Assembly (NCBI GenBank): GCA_020205615.1
Contig: CM035173.1
Location: 34,341,280 to 34,405,279 of the forward strand
Direction of reading: 5' to 3'
Length of the DNA: 64,000 nucleotides
Origin: Panax quinquefolius
Lineage: Eukaryota; Streptophyta; Magnoliopsida; Apiales; Araliaceae
Shown: positions 10,317 through 21,154 of the stretch, piece by piece
How the letters are laid out: each line of letters begins with the position of its first letter
How positions within the stretch are numbered: position 1 is the stretch's first letter
Translations under genes and position numbers: made by a program
Notes under the pieces: model-generated
What the model saw: only the letters and a program-made list of their open reading frames with translations
What the model was told of the DNA's origin: nothing
Databases searched by the model: none

Positions 10317-11460
10317 ATGGTATCCGAGAATGTTGAGAACATCAATGGAGCACGAGAGACCGTTGAGTCTCCATGATCAATAATCGAGGATAATGTGCAT
10401 CGAAGGCGACAATCCTAATGCAAACAACAACACTGACCAAATGATGAACGATGGAATGTTCCGAGGCTTCATGCAACATCAGACGAGAGCGGCTCCTGTC
10501 CAAAATACAGGTGGAAACACTGGCAACTCTCGGATGGTCACCGCCAAACAGTTCAAGAAGCTAGGACAATCGAATTTTTTTGGAGAGCCAAAACCACTTA
10601 AGGCGGAGACGTGGATAAAGCAGATCAACAAGATATTTGATGTCTTGGGTTTCTACGAGGAGCAAAAGGTTCCCTTTGCCACTTTCATGTTAGGGGCGAG
10701 GCGATTCATGGTGGGAATCAGAAGCGTACTCAACCGCCGCAGATGAAGATGTCTTGGGAGAAGTTCCAAGAACTGTTCAACGATAATTACTTTCCCGGAA
10801 GTATTCGCCACATGAAAGAGGTAGAGTTCATTAAACTGGAACAAAACAACATGACCGTGTCACAGTACGAAGCCAAGTTTGCCGAGCTATCCCGGTTTGC
10901 GTCCCATTTGGTTGATAATGAGGAGAGAATGACGTGAATATTTTTAAGAGGTTTGAAACCAAAAATACGTCAATATCTTATCTCTCATAAACTGTTTTTG
11001 TATTCAGATGTTGTTAATAGGGCTCAGTTATTGGAGCGCGATAATGAGTCAACCCAACCAAAAGAGAGCAGCCGGAAAAATGATAATACCAGTGATAGCA
11101 ATCATCGAAGCGGTGACAATAAATGTGGAGGGAATCAAAATGCCAGAAATGGTAACCACTTCGGTGGTAATCATAGCCAAAATAATAAGAATGGACATTT
11201 CAAGAAAATAAGATTCAACAATGATGGAAAGACGTCAGCATCAGCACCTGTCGTTAAGGAAGGAGAACGACCACCTATCATATGCTTCAAATGTGGAGGG
11301 GAGGGACACATCAGTACAAACTGTGCGATGCCCTCCAAATCATGTTACAATTGTGGAAGAGAAGGACACCTGGCCCAATTTTTTCGTGCACCGAAGACAA
11401 GTCCAGCTGGGATGGAGGTAGCAAAGGCCGTCCCAGACAAGACAAAACCGGTTGTTCAAG
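10317..11460 (+). pseudogene. Gag, element 2
   Basis: Recognisable from the start MVSENVENINGA at about 10317. A stop follows soon after (around 10376), and the frame resumes through AETWIKQINKIFDVLGFYEE to 10746. A shifted frame 10743-10937 carries MSWEKFQELF and ends in TGA where element 1 has Arg. The frame from 10953 continues RGLKPKIRQYLISHKL and the nucleocapsid. The first CCHC knuckle is intact (CFKCGGEGHISTNC, about 11284-11325). The second, CYNCGREGHLAQFF, lacks its last Cys, as in elements 1 and 3. Confidence 0.8.
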
Positions 11461-11747
11461 GGAGAGCGTTTGTCGTGACCTCCCAGAAAGTAAGGAACCC
11501 GAACGAGGTCATCACGGATAAGCTTATCATAAATTCTAGTGAAGTATATACCTTATTTGATACTGGTTCTACCCATTCTTTTATTTCTCCTACTTGCGCT
11601 CAACGTTTAAATTTGACTGTGGAGAAATTAGACTTTGACTTATCTGTTGAAACTCCGTTGGGAGAAACCTTCATTACATCCACTATTTATAAGTCTTGTT
11701 TGGTTCAAATCGGCACCCTCACATTACCGTCAATTTTATTTCATTGA
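11460..11747 (+). pseudogene. Retropepsin-like protease, element 2
   Basis: In the same open frame as the zinc knuckles, residues encode YTLFDTGSTHSFISPTCAQR (about 11545-11605), with the canonical DTG catalytic motif, then LSVETPLGETFITS. The frame ends at 11747 just after LTLPSILFH, where a frameshift separates it from the polymerase. Of the three copies in the window this is the only one that keeps a normal DTG. Confidence 0.8.
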
Positions 11748-11749
11748 AA

Positions 11750-12910
11750 ATACTTGCATTTGACGTAATTCTGTGGATTGATTGGTTAACTACTCATCAT
11801 GCAAAAATTGATTGTTTTCGTAAGGTTGTTAGCTTTCATATTCCTAATCAACCTATTATGCGAATTCAAGCAACCAAACCATTAAAATCAATCATCGTCT
11901 ATCTCAAGCCATAAAGCTATTCGTTTATTGAAAAACGGATGTCAAGCTTTATTAGCTCATGTCGAGGATTTAAACAAAAATACGCCGGTTTTGAATGATA
12001 TTTCTATTGTTAATGAATTTCCGACGTATTCCTCAAGAACTTCCGCCTACTACCCAGGCGTGAAATTGAATTTTGTATCGACCTTGAACCCAGACAAAAC
12101 CCATTTCCAAAGCCCCATATCGAATGGCTCTATTGAACTTCGTGAGTTAAAGACCCAATGCAGGAATTGTTAAACATTGGCTTTATTCGTCCTAGTACTT
12201 CTCATTGGGGTGCTCCTGTTCTATTCGTGAAGAAGAAAGATGGGAGTATGCGACTTTGTATTGATTATCGGGAGTTGAATCATGTCACCATCAAAAATAG
12301 GTGCACATTGCCACATATTGATGACCTATTTGACCAGTTGTAAGGCGCCAAATTCTTTTCAAAGATTGATCTTCGTTCCGGATATCACCAATTGAAGATT
12401 AGAGCCGATGACATTCCAAAGACGGCTTTCAGAACTCGGTATGGGCATTATGAATTTCTAGTCATTTTTTTTGGATTGACTAATGCTCCTGCTGCCTTCA
12501 TGGATATGATGAACCGAGTATTCAAGGAATATTTGGATCACTTTGTGGTTGTCGTTATTGATGACATCCTTATTTATTCCAAAAGCCGTGAAGATCATGA
12601 GCAACACTTAAGGCTGATACTCCAAAAGCTTCGTGAATATAAGCTTTATGCCAAGTTGAAGAAATGCGAGTTCTGGATTGAGAAAGTAGCATTCCTTGGA
12701 CACGTGGTATCAAGTCATGGAATATCTGTTGATCCGGCAAAGATTAAAGCCATTCAAAGCTGGGAGCAACCTAAATCGATGGATCAGCATCGTAGCTTTC
12801 ACTTAATTTGGTTATTATCGGAGATTCGTAGAAGGGTTTTCTCGAATCGCTACTCCCTTAACTCAGCTGACTCGAAAAGATACAAAATTCTGTTGGAACG
12901 AGGAATGTGA
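11750..12910 (+). pseudogene. Reverse transcriptase, element 2
   Basis: Three short frames hold the domain: the leader at 11928-12173, [20 protein letters not shown] in 12158-12343 (ending in a stop), and 12392-12910 with [13 protein letters not shown] and the catalytic [13 protein letters not shown] (box IDD instead of FIDD or YIDD). The stop at 12341-12343 and frame changes near 12160 and 12790 inactivate it. Confidence 0.82.
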
Positions 12911-13840
12911 GAAGAGTTTTTAAGAACTCAAAAGAAGACTCATTTCAAGACTGCATTACGACAATACCATCCGCCTCGGAGGATTTGTCATCTACAAGTG
13001 ATGCTTCGTGCAAGGGGCTAGGATGTGTTCTCATGCAACATGGGAAAGTCATAGTTTATGCCTCTCGACAACTCAAAAAATATGAGAGGAATTATCCTAC
13101 TCATGATCTAGAGTCAGCAGTTGTTGTCTTCGCACTTAAAATTTGGAGGCATTACTTGTATGGGGAAAAAGTGGAGATCTTTACGGATCATAAAAGCCTC
13201 AAATATTTCTTCACTCAAAAGGAACTCAACATGCGACAGCGACGTTGGCTTGAACTGTTGAAAGTTTATGATCATACCATCCAATACCATTCTGGAAAAG
13301 CAAACGTGGTAGCTGACGCATTGAGTAGAAGATCATATGCTGGTACAAGTGCGATATTGTCAACGCAAAGGTCCATCTTGTATGACTTGCAAAGGATGGA
13401 GATAGAATTAAAGACTCAAGGGACCCATGTGATGATGGCGAATATACGAGTAGAACCGACTTTAATCGATAAAGTTAAAGCTGCTCAAGCTACAGACCTA
13501 GAGCTGATGCATATGAAGAAGAAAATACAAGAAGGTGCTATGCCAGAAGCAAGAATCGGTGAAGAAGGAATACTTCGAGTCAACTCCAGACTTTGTGTTC
13601 ACAATGACCCTGATTTAAAGTATAAAATCATGATGGAGGCGCACAACACACCGTTTGTAATCCATCCTGGGAGTACCAAAATGTATCGTGATCTTCGTCA
13701 TACATTTTGGTGGAGCAATATGAAGAGAGAGATAGCGTTGTTTATCTCAAGGTGTCTAACTTGTCAACGAGTCAAAGCGGAGCATCAAGTACCAAAAGTA
13801 CCAAAACGACGCCGGAGTTTGGCGAAAGTTCAGCCTCCGT
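12907..13840 (+). pseudogene. RNase H and integrase zinc module, element 2
   Basis: The frame contains RNase H motifs [34 protein letters not shown] and [11 protein letters not shown]. The connector [19 protein letters not shown] and [16 protein letters not shown] follow, then the integrase HHCC module ([21 protein letters not shown]). It then stops: after KAEHQVPK the text is filler, and the LTR starts at 13841. The RNase H Glu is kept within HDLESA. The catalytic core of the integrase is absent. Confidence 0.82.
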
Positions 13841-14813
13841 TGTAAGACCCCAACTTTTTTGAATAAAAATGAATTTTTTATAAATATCATTTTTAAATAT
13901 TATGGAATAAATTTGATATAATGTTATAGTTGTGGGTAATATTTATAAATTTTGCAAAGTACGCAAGTTGTTATATAATATTCGATTGGTCAGGGAATAA
14001 TCGTACGACGGCACAATCATTGGTGCACCCCACAACAGAATTATTGTCGGATTGAGAAAACGATAAAAATATTTTTATAAAAATAACGGCGAAAGTTTTA
14101 CCGTTGATATTGTTGAAACTACTCGGTAGTAAAAGTACACGATGTCTGGCGTGTGGTTGCATAAGTAGCACACAGTATTGATTATTAATGCTTATGTGAG
14201 AAGTCACTCGGTTTGATTCAATTATCATCGATATTTTATATATTATTAAATCAATAATTGAGATGATGAAGTTGTTAATATTATTATTTGCATTATTAAC
14301 GATGTTTAGAAGTTACGCCAATGAGAGGTTTGGTCACCTAATCATTGCGGCGCATGATAGGAGAAATCCTTATTGAAAGCCCCTCTTTCTGGGAACGACA
14401 CCGGTCGATTAATAGTGTGAATAATATTAATGATGATGACGTTTTGTTTTATTCAGTATTATTAACGTAATAAAACAGAAAAACTTTTTATATAAAATGT
14501 AATACTTTTATAAAGTTATTCGTTTTTATTAGGCTAATAGTAAAATCTTTTTATATAAAATGTAACTTTTATAAAGTTATACATTTTATTAGACAATAAT
14601 TAGAATATATTATATTTTATTATGCATAGTGTTTGCATAGTGCTTGTATAGTGTTTACATAGTAAAATATTTTTAAAAGTTATTCGTTTTATTAGATTAT
14701 AAATAGAATATATTATATTTTATTTAAAAGATTTTGCTTTAAATATGGACCGTCCGATTAAAGTAAATCAATCTGGTCCGTTCATGGATTGGTTACTATT
14801 CATTCCATTCTTC

Positions 14814-14821
14814 TATAAATA
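14814..14821 (+). promoter_or_regulatory. LTR TATA box (element 2)
   Basis: TATAAATA in the context TTCTATAAATAGAAGC, about 970 bp into the LTR. The conserved position in three family A LTRs supports its role as the element promoter. Confidence 0.65.
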
Positions 14822-14964
14822 GAAGCTCATTCCTTCATTATTTCTTACGAATTCATTGAAACTATAGAGAGAAAGAAGAAAAGTATTTTGCTACTTCACT
14901 ACTCTGATATCAAGTTTCTTTTATGGTAAGGGGTATTATTTCTTTTGTATTCATGAAGAGAACT

Positions 14965-15440
14965 TCTATTATTCCATCTTTATTATTCATTGGAATAACT
15001 TTGATATCGCTGGCTACCCTATAATTGGTGAAATTCTTACAGTATTCCATTCTTTATTATTACATTGGAATATCCTGTCAGGCTTTTACGTAGGACTGGT
15101 TAAAATCTTTATTATTACTTTGGAATATCTCATCATGTTTTACGTGGGACTGGTTCCGTCTTTTTTATTATTACATTGGAACATCCTGTTGGTGTGAATT
15201 TCACGACCTAGTTCCGTCATTTAATATTCTCATTGGAATAACCCGCCTATGCGCGGCATATCGCATGCATGGTGATTTTGTTGTATTCCATTCTTTATTA
15301 TTCCATTGGAATATCGCCTGCGTGATATACGCTTTGACACGGTTTCGTTATTTATTATTTCGATGGAATAACTTTTATCATCTGCCAAGTACCGCATGCA
15401 TGGTGATTTCTTTTGTTATTCCATTCTTTATTATATTCAG
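14965..15440 (+). repeat. TATTCCA...TGGAATA hairpin-type tandem array
   Basis: About eight degenerate units of 60-75 bp. Each has the arms TATTCCA and TGGAATA around a TTTATTATT loop, followed by a short variable segment often containing CGCATGCATGGTGA. It lies downstream of the LTR TATA box and so would be in the transcribed leader. The same array is seen inverted at about 7180-7800 and again at 63200-63800. Confidence 0.75.
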
Positions 15441-16456
15441 TTGGTTAAAGTTTTGACTTCTACACTCCATAAAATTAGTGGAATATTCTTGATATTTACG
15501 CTTCATCCAGTATCTTTTCATGGAAATATTCTTCTGAGCATTCTTGAATTTTACTTTACAAAGAAGTATCATGTTGATAATTTGGACGTTATTAGTTCCT
15601 AAATAAATTAATTCTTGAACTTGTTTTATTGAATTCTTATATCATTGTCATCATCCTCATGTTTATATTATTTTTGAAAGTCATCTGTAGCTTGTAGTGC
15701 ATAGATGAACTTGGTATGATTATGACCAGGGATTATTCGGTGTAATCATGACCGTAAAATTACAAATGATGTGGTAAAAGTCCTCATTGGCCCGAAGTGC
15801 ATTGATGGACAGTTGTTGGCATGATCATGGTCATTGATGAATACACAAATATCCTCGCCCGTAGTGCATAGATAATTTGTGGTCGTGACCTAATAAATAT
15901 CCTTGGTCGTAAAAGGGGGATGATGTGGATTACTTATTGTCGAGTCTCGCGATAAAAGTGATGAAAAACCTTTTAAATCATAAAAGGTAGTAGATTTTAT
16001 TCTCTACTTGACTCTTTTAATGGATTTCATGTTCACCAATAGATTAAACTTGATGTCTATTGTATTTTATCGGTTTAACATCGTTGAGGACTAATGATAA
16101 TTTATTCTCGCATTATCTTAGTCATAATATTTTTTCTTGGGCTAGTTGAGCTCACCCTTTCTTTCACCGTTCTCTTGAGGAAATGAGAACGTGGCGGGAC
16201 TAGTCGGGGAATGGAGTGATGGTGCGAGATGGTGTCTTAGTAGTCCTCACTATACATTAAATAGTGTGATAATAAATGTAATGAGGACTAAATTGAGTGT
16301 GGATATTGTCTAGATGACAATATTTGTATTAAAACTCACAGCATGTATTTTGTCGTATTTTACACGACTGTTGTATAATCAAGTTGTATTTAAATTTAGT
16401 ACTATGTATTTGGCGACTCAAGATGGGTGATGTATACCTATTTTGGGGGCTTCACA

Positions 16457-16592
16457 GATTTCAAAGAATCAATAGTTCCGCTGTGCTTAAAAGATTTATC
16501 AAAACAACTTTTAAACAAAGAAAAGTTTTTAATATCTATTCAAACCCCCCCCCCCCTCTGCTAGATAACTATTGTGCTTTCGGGAACTAACA
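16457..16592 (-). mobile_element. Fragment of the LTR family solo at 35526-36998
   Basis: On the minus strand it begins at 16592 with TGTTAGTTCC and continues with a run of G and TTGAATAGAT, as in the solo LTR starting at 35526. Only the first ~136 bp are present; it is cut at 16456/16457 by the end of element 2. The 14-C run (plus strand) is where the two copies differ most. Confidence 0.65.
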
Positions 16593-17392
16593 GATTGGTA
16601 TGATTATGACCATTGGTTTTATAGTTGAATATCTTTGGCCCGTAGTGCAAAGGTAGACAACTGATTGGCATGATCATTGTTATTACATTTGAATATCTTT
16701 AGCCTTTGAGGTAAGGATATTGAGTAAACGTTCTATTAAGCCTTTGTGGCTAGGAGAAATTGTTGATTTACATGATTATAAATATGAATTGTGGATTTAA
16801 CTATAATCTTTGGTGGTTTAGGTGAAGACAGGTGATGATAGTTCTTTTTGTCTTAAGTATAACAAAGAACTGTTGTTGAGTATTACAGGAATAAAATATT
16901 AACGATGGACTTTTAATCTAGAAGAGATAGTAGACATTATGTTCTACTTGACTCTTCTAATGGATTGCTTATTCCCCTGCAGTTAAACTTGATGTTAATT
17001 ATATTTTATCAGTTTAACACTATTGAAGGCTAAGGATAATTTATTCTGCATTATCTTAGTCATAATATTTTTTACTGGGCTAGTTGAGCTCACCCTTTTG
17101 CTTTCTTTTACTCTTCAGGAAATGAGAATATAGCTGGGACTAGTTCGGGAATGGAGTGACAGTCCGAGATGGTTGTTTTAGCAGTCCTCACTACTTAGTA
17201 TGATAATAAGTGTAATGAGGATTGAATTTGAGTTTGTATACTGTCTATGAGACAATATTCATGTAAAAACTCAGCTATGTTTTATCGTATATATTACCCA
17301 ACAGTTGCATAAAAGAAGTTTTTATTTGATTTATGTAGTGTGTATTTGGCGACTCAAGATGGGTGATGTATACCTATTTTGGGGGCGTCACA
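16593..17392 (+). mobile_element. 3' fragment of a family A-like LTR
   Basis: About 800 bp matching the last part of the family A LTRs, ending GATGTATACCTATTTTGGGG plus CGTCACA at 17392. It includes two ATCTTTG-type repeats near its left end. It is truncated on the left by the preceding LTR fragment. No internal domain follows, so it is a remnant. Confidence 0.75.
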
Positions 17393-17825
17393 AGAGTCGT
17401 ACTTCACAACAGACTGTGATAAAAATACTCAAGAATTCCAAGATGTTCGAGGGATCTTCAGTTCAAGATCATTGTTTAAAAATGAATCGATTTAGTAATT
17501 TTTAACCGAGATGGCTCACCTGGTTTTCAAATTGACTAAGTTAATTTTATAATTAACTAAGTTAACTCACCTGGTTTTCAAATTGAATGAATCGCCTTTG
17601 CTGCCTTTATATATACTAGTTGATAGCATGTTCAATGCACGAGCTTTGAATAATGGATTTAATAATTTGTTGAGTTTAGTCAATATTAGGGGAAATAATT
17701 AAAGATAACATGTATATTACATGTTCAAAAAAACAAAATGAACAACTTTATTCAGGACTTATTATTTGTACACATCTAGCTGTTGAGTGGCAAGGTGTAG
17801 TGATGACATCCCACGCTCTCTTTCT
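17393..17825. other. Intergenic stretch, no gene seen
   Basis: No supported coding region. It holds a 21-bp direct repeat (CTCACCTGGTTTTCAAATTGA at about 17515 and 17567) separated by the palindromic stretch TTAATTTTATAATTAA. Confidence 0.5.
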
Positions 17826-19610
17826 TCAGCAACTGTTTTTATTTGAGTTCTCTCTCACCAACAACTCCATATCAGATATTAGTTGGTTTATATCATTATC
17901 GACATTAGAAGTAGCTTTCTCAGTTGAATTGTGTAGCTCATTTTTAATCAAAGAGAGATTCTTCGAATTTAATAACTTGTACTCATTCAAATTAAACAAT
18001 ATATGACCATCCAACATGTATACATATATATACACATATATATTACAGTTTTAAGAGCAACCAAACACTTTTGAAGAAAACCATCCAAAACTATATATAC
18101 TACCTTATTCCCATAATGAGAGTCCTATATAATTCAAAAGACAAATATTTAAACGTATTAACCTTGAAGAACATGTTGCCCTGCCTTCAGAAGCTTTAGA
18201 GACGTATCCACCTGCACAATTTGGTTCTCGTGTTAATAATAACTTTGATCAAACAAATAAAACAATTGAAGAAGATATTATTCCAATTAACAAAAATTAA
18301 ATTTTAAAACCTTTGTGTTACTATTTTTGCTAGCTTTATAATACATGTTTATTTTCTAAGATGTTGAGTACGTTGTTTACTCTATAAACAGCTTACTCAG
18401 CATGAGGTGGAGAAGTAAACCGTGAGGCAACTTTTTCAAGTGAATATTCAAATGCTTCATCAATACCACCAGATGAGTATCTCACATTATCTGAACTCAA
18501 GGACTGATCTGAATCAACATGAACTCCCTGAGAATTCCCAACAGTCTTGTCTTTATTTTTAAAACACATTTGTTCAAACAGGCCATCCTTCACATCCTTA
18601 TTCACATTTCCAACCCCTTGCAAATTAACATTATTACCTACATAATATGAGCTATGTCCACTAATATCAACATGTTCTATATTCGATGCAGTGTTCTATA
18701 TTAGCTATGTCCACTAATATCAACATGTTCATGTTCCATATTCGATGTAGTGTTCTAAAAATCTTCGCCTAAGTCCTCTTAGGTCCCACCTAGTCGCTAG
18801 GCCCCCCGTCTAGTCACTAGGCCCCCCGCCTTGTCGCTAGGCCCCCCTTGGTGCCACGCTTAGGCATTGTGCCCCCCCTGGCGCCTCGCCTAGGCCCAAG
18901 GCGGCAAAAAAATCACTCCAGGAAATTAAGTGGGGTCTTAGCGTAGAGATTTTTTTTTATTTTAATAACTACTCAAACCAGATCTTGATATATTTATTTT
19001 TCTAATAATTTACCATATTCATAATACAAGTTGTAACATATCAAATCACAACAAGAAGTGAACAATATCAAGTCAAAATGGATAATTTTATTATAGTTAT
19101 AATTTTTTGAACTTGTACATACTTCAAATTATATAAATGATAATACATTTTGTAATATTTAGTTTAATTCAATATAATTCCTAAAATTATGTTTAGTTAC
19201 TTAAGTTTTAATATTGAATTAAATTATTAAAATTTAAATTTTATTATTTAATAACAATCTTGTTTATGACTAAAACTAATATGTTAAAAATATGTTTGAA
19301 CTTTAAACAATTGCATGTTTGTGTTTGAACTTTGACATTAACAATATAAATATGTGTTTGAACTTTAAGCAAAGGCTTTTATTATCTTTATTATAGATTA
19401 TTTTGTTTTATATTATTGTTTTGTTAAGATAAATGTAAGATTATTTTGCTTTATATTATTAGGCGCTAGGCCCCCCTGACTGCCCGCCTAGCGCCTTTTA
19501 GAACATTGATTCTATGTTCTTACTCTATCATCCAAATTTATACCTTGTTCCAAAATTTCTGAATCTTTCCCTAAAATTTCTTTACTTTTTTGTGTTTCTT
19601 CTCCTTCCAT
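17826..19610 (-). pseudogene. Unrecognised multi-exon gene or pseudogene
   Basis: Coding-like exons on the minus strand. One starts at Met 19610 (MEGEETQKSKEILGKDSEI) and ends at a donor GTAAGA after 19524. An exon at about 18695-18397 is rich in Asn, Ser, Asp and Gly (GGIDEAFEYSLEKVASRFTS) and ends at a good donor GTAAGC. A short exon at 18211-18163 encodes VDTSLKLLKAGQHVLQ. A last exon of up to ~60 codons ends with the stop at 17826 (NDINQLISDMELLVRENSNK). The first join keeps frame, but the second meets a stop in the natural phase, so the model is wrong or the gene is broken. A GC-rich MITE sits in the first intron. I do not recognise the family and assign no function. Confidence 0.4.
18751..19505 (+). 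mobile_element. GC-rich MITE-like element, copy 1
   Basis: Bounded by the inverted ends TGTTCTAAAA and TTTTAGAACA. It has C-rich blocks at both ends built from repeats of CTAGGCCCCCC and GCGCCT (long block at 18780-18905, short block at 19461-19495), around a ~550 bp AT-rich core. It matches the element at 27411-28199 in inverted orientation. It has no coding capacity, and no clear target duplication was found. Its left flank holds a ~55-bp tandem duplication containing CTATGTCCACTAATATCAAC. Confidence 0.75.
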
Positions 19611-21154
19611 TACTAACCTAATAAATCCTCCTGCAAATATATACAATACATTACTTGAAAAATTAAACTTTAACGTAAGTTGCACAAAACTAATAAATGG
19701 CATTGGAAAGTCCATAATTCCAGCAAAATTAACAAAACCACATGTCAAATAGCCAATAAGTCTAACACAGTCACCTAAAATAAATTAAGTGAACTCCTCA
19801 GTGCAAAAACCAATTCCACACGAAATAACATAAATAAATTAGCATTAAAAAATCAAGCAGCATATTAGGAAGGAAAGAATGGGGCACATACCTAAAGAAA
19901 AATGAGTACTTTAAAGGTCTTAACGTTTTAAACAAACAAAAGGGTGATAGAGAGATTGAAAAGCTAATACATTCATGTGTAGATAACTTAATTTACGAAG
20001 TCCCATGACAAAAGAGATACAATCTTCTCCTTAGCATTAATAATCACTCTCACAACTAATGTTCAAGAGATACAATAAGGTCAGTTGGCAAAATTCCCAA
20101 GTTTCCTGTTTTGTAAAAAGGAGTTATGGCACACTGCATAGAAAATGTATACATGACTAAAGCAATCATCTAAACCCCCTTATTTATATCAATATCAATA
20201 TCAATACTAATAATCTTATTTCACTAGTACTCTTGTAGAAAAATTTTAATTATAAAAAATTACTGGTCAAAAAAGGATAATAATAATATTATCATCCATC
20301 CATCCATCCATCCAATACAAGAAGAATAATGTCAAACGTATAAGAGAAATATTAGTGTACATCCATCCCCCTTTTGCTTCAACAAATTGCTCACTATCTC
20401 TATCCATTTCCCGGAAGATGCCAATGAGAACTGAAAAATAGAATCAGAAGATCCATATATCAAAATAAGTCGTACACATGTAAATATATATATATTTTGA
20501 CAAGCAACACAACTTAACTACAAAAGCATCATCAAAATGGCGATTTCGTTATTTTTCCACAAATAAATGAAAGGAAATTCTATTTCCTCATATAAACAAA
20601 TTCCTTTGATATTTCAGGATCTCTACGATTATTAAGAAAATAGAAGGCACTGATGCAACTGTAAAACAATTCTCAAGGAAAGACGAGGCAGAAGCCATAG
20701 AGAAGAAGAAGATGAAGTGTGGCATTAAGATATAACAGGTAGAAAAAATGCAGCAAAAGATAAATATGTCGCCGAGTAACCAAAGGAGTCTTTGATCATG
20801 CACTAAAAATATTTTATTTGATTGAAAAGAAACAGATTGCCATTTTCAGCATGATTCTGGGCAAGAATCCATTAAGGACTTCATGAGAGGATACAGAGTT
20901 TGTGAGTTCAATTATTGTAACAGATGCACAAAAATCAGTTCCAAATTCGGGAGAAACTTTCCAAATGAAATATATGCAAGTCAAATTCATGAAAAAAATA
21001 CACATTAGATAGTAATCCAAGATTATTATTTATTTTTTTAAAAATAGTACCTGAGGCTGAAATCGATGACAAAGACATCCTTCCCTCCTGTTTGGCATCA
21101 TACTATCACATACAGAGATATGTAGCTGACCGATTAAGTGTGGTATCGATTTTC
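19611..21154. other. Intergenic region and 3' flank of the fucosyltransferase gene
   Basis: No gene is supported. A possible exon on the minus strand at about 20425-20365 (frame IFREMDRDSEQFVEAKGGWM) has an acceptor-like TTTTTCAG but does not join the exons further on. A plus-strand stretch at about 20620-20735 is open and Lys/Glu-rich but isolated. A (CATC)n microsatellite is at about 20294-20313. The 3' UTR of the fucosyltransferase transcript should lie in the last few hundred bases. Confidence 0.4.

Larger units (their letters stand above)
8905..16456 (+). mobile_element. Ty3/gypsy chromovirus, element 2, integrase-deleted
   Basis: A plus-strand relative of element 1: truncated 5' LTR (8905-10129), primer binding site, gag, protease, reverse transcriptase, RNase H, the integrase zinc module only, and a complete 3' LTR (13841-16456). 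The internal part is about 3.7 kb against 4.8 kb in element 1. Sequence stops after [12 protein letters not shown], then about 45 bp of filler joins straight to the 3' LTR, so the integrase core, chromodomain and polypurine tract are gone. Frameshifts and stops are scattered along the coding part, one (TGA near 10935) explained by a CpG transition. Confidence 0.87.
13841..16456 (+). repeat. 3' LTR of element 2 (family A, complete)
   Basis: This 2616 bp LTR starts TGTAAGACCCCAACTTTTTT and ends TATTTTGGGGGCTTCACA. A TATA box lies at 14814-14821. Downstream of it, 14965-15440, is an array of ~60-75 bp repeats with inverted arms TATTCCA and TGGAATA, with CATGCATG at 15264 and 15395. No coding region is supported inside it. 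Confidence 0.88.

Noticed and set aside
20588..20803. Minus-strand open frame rich in Phe and Ile, and a plus-strand Lys/Glu-rich frame on the same interval
   Set aside because: Neither joins to neighbouring exons with consistent phase, and neither has a recognisable domain.
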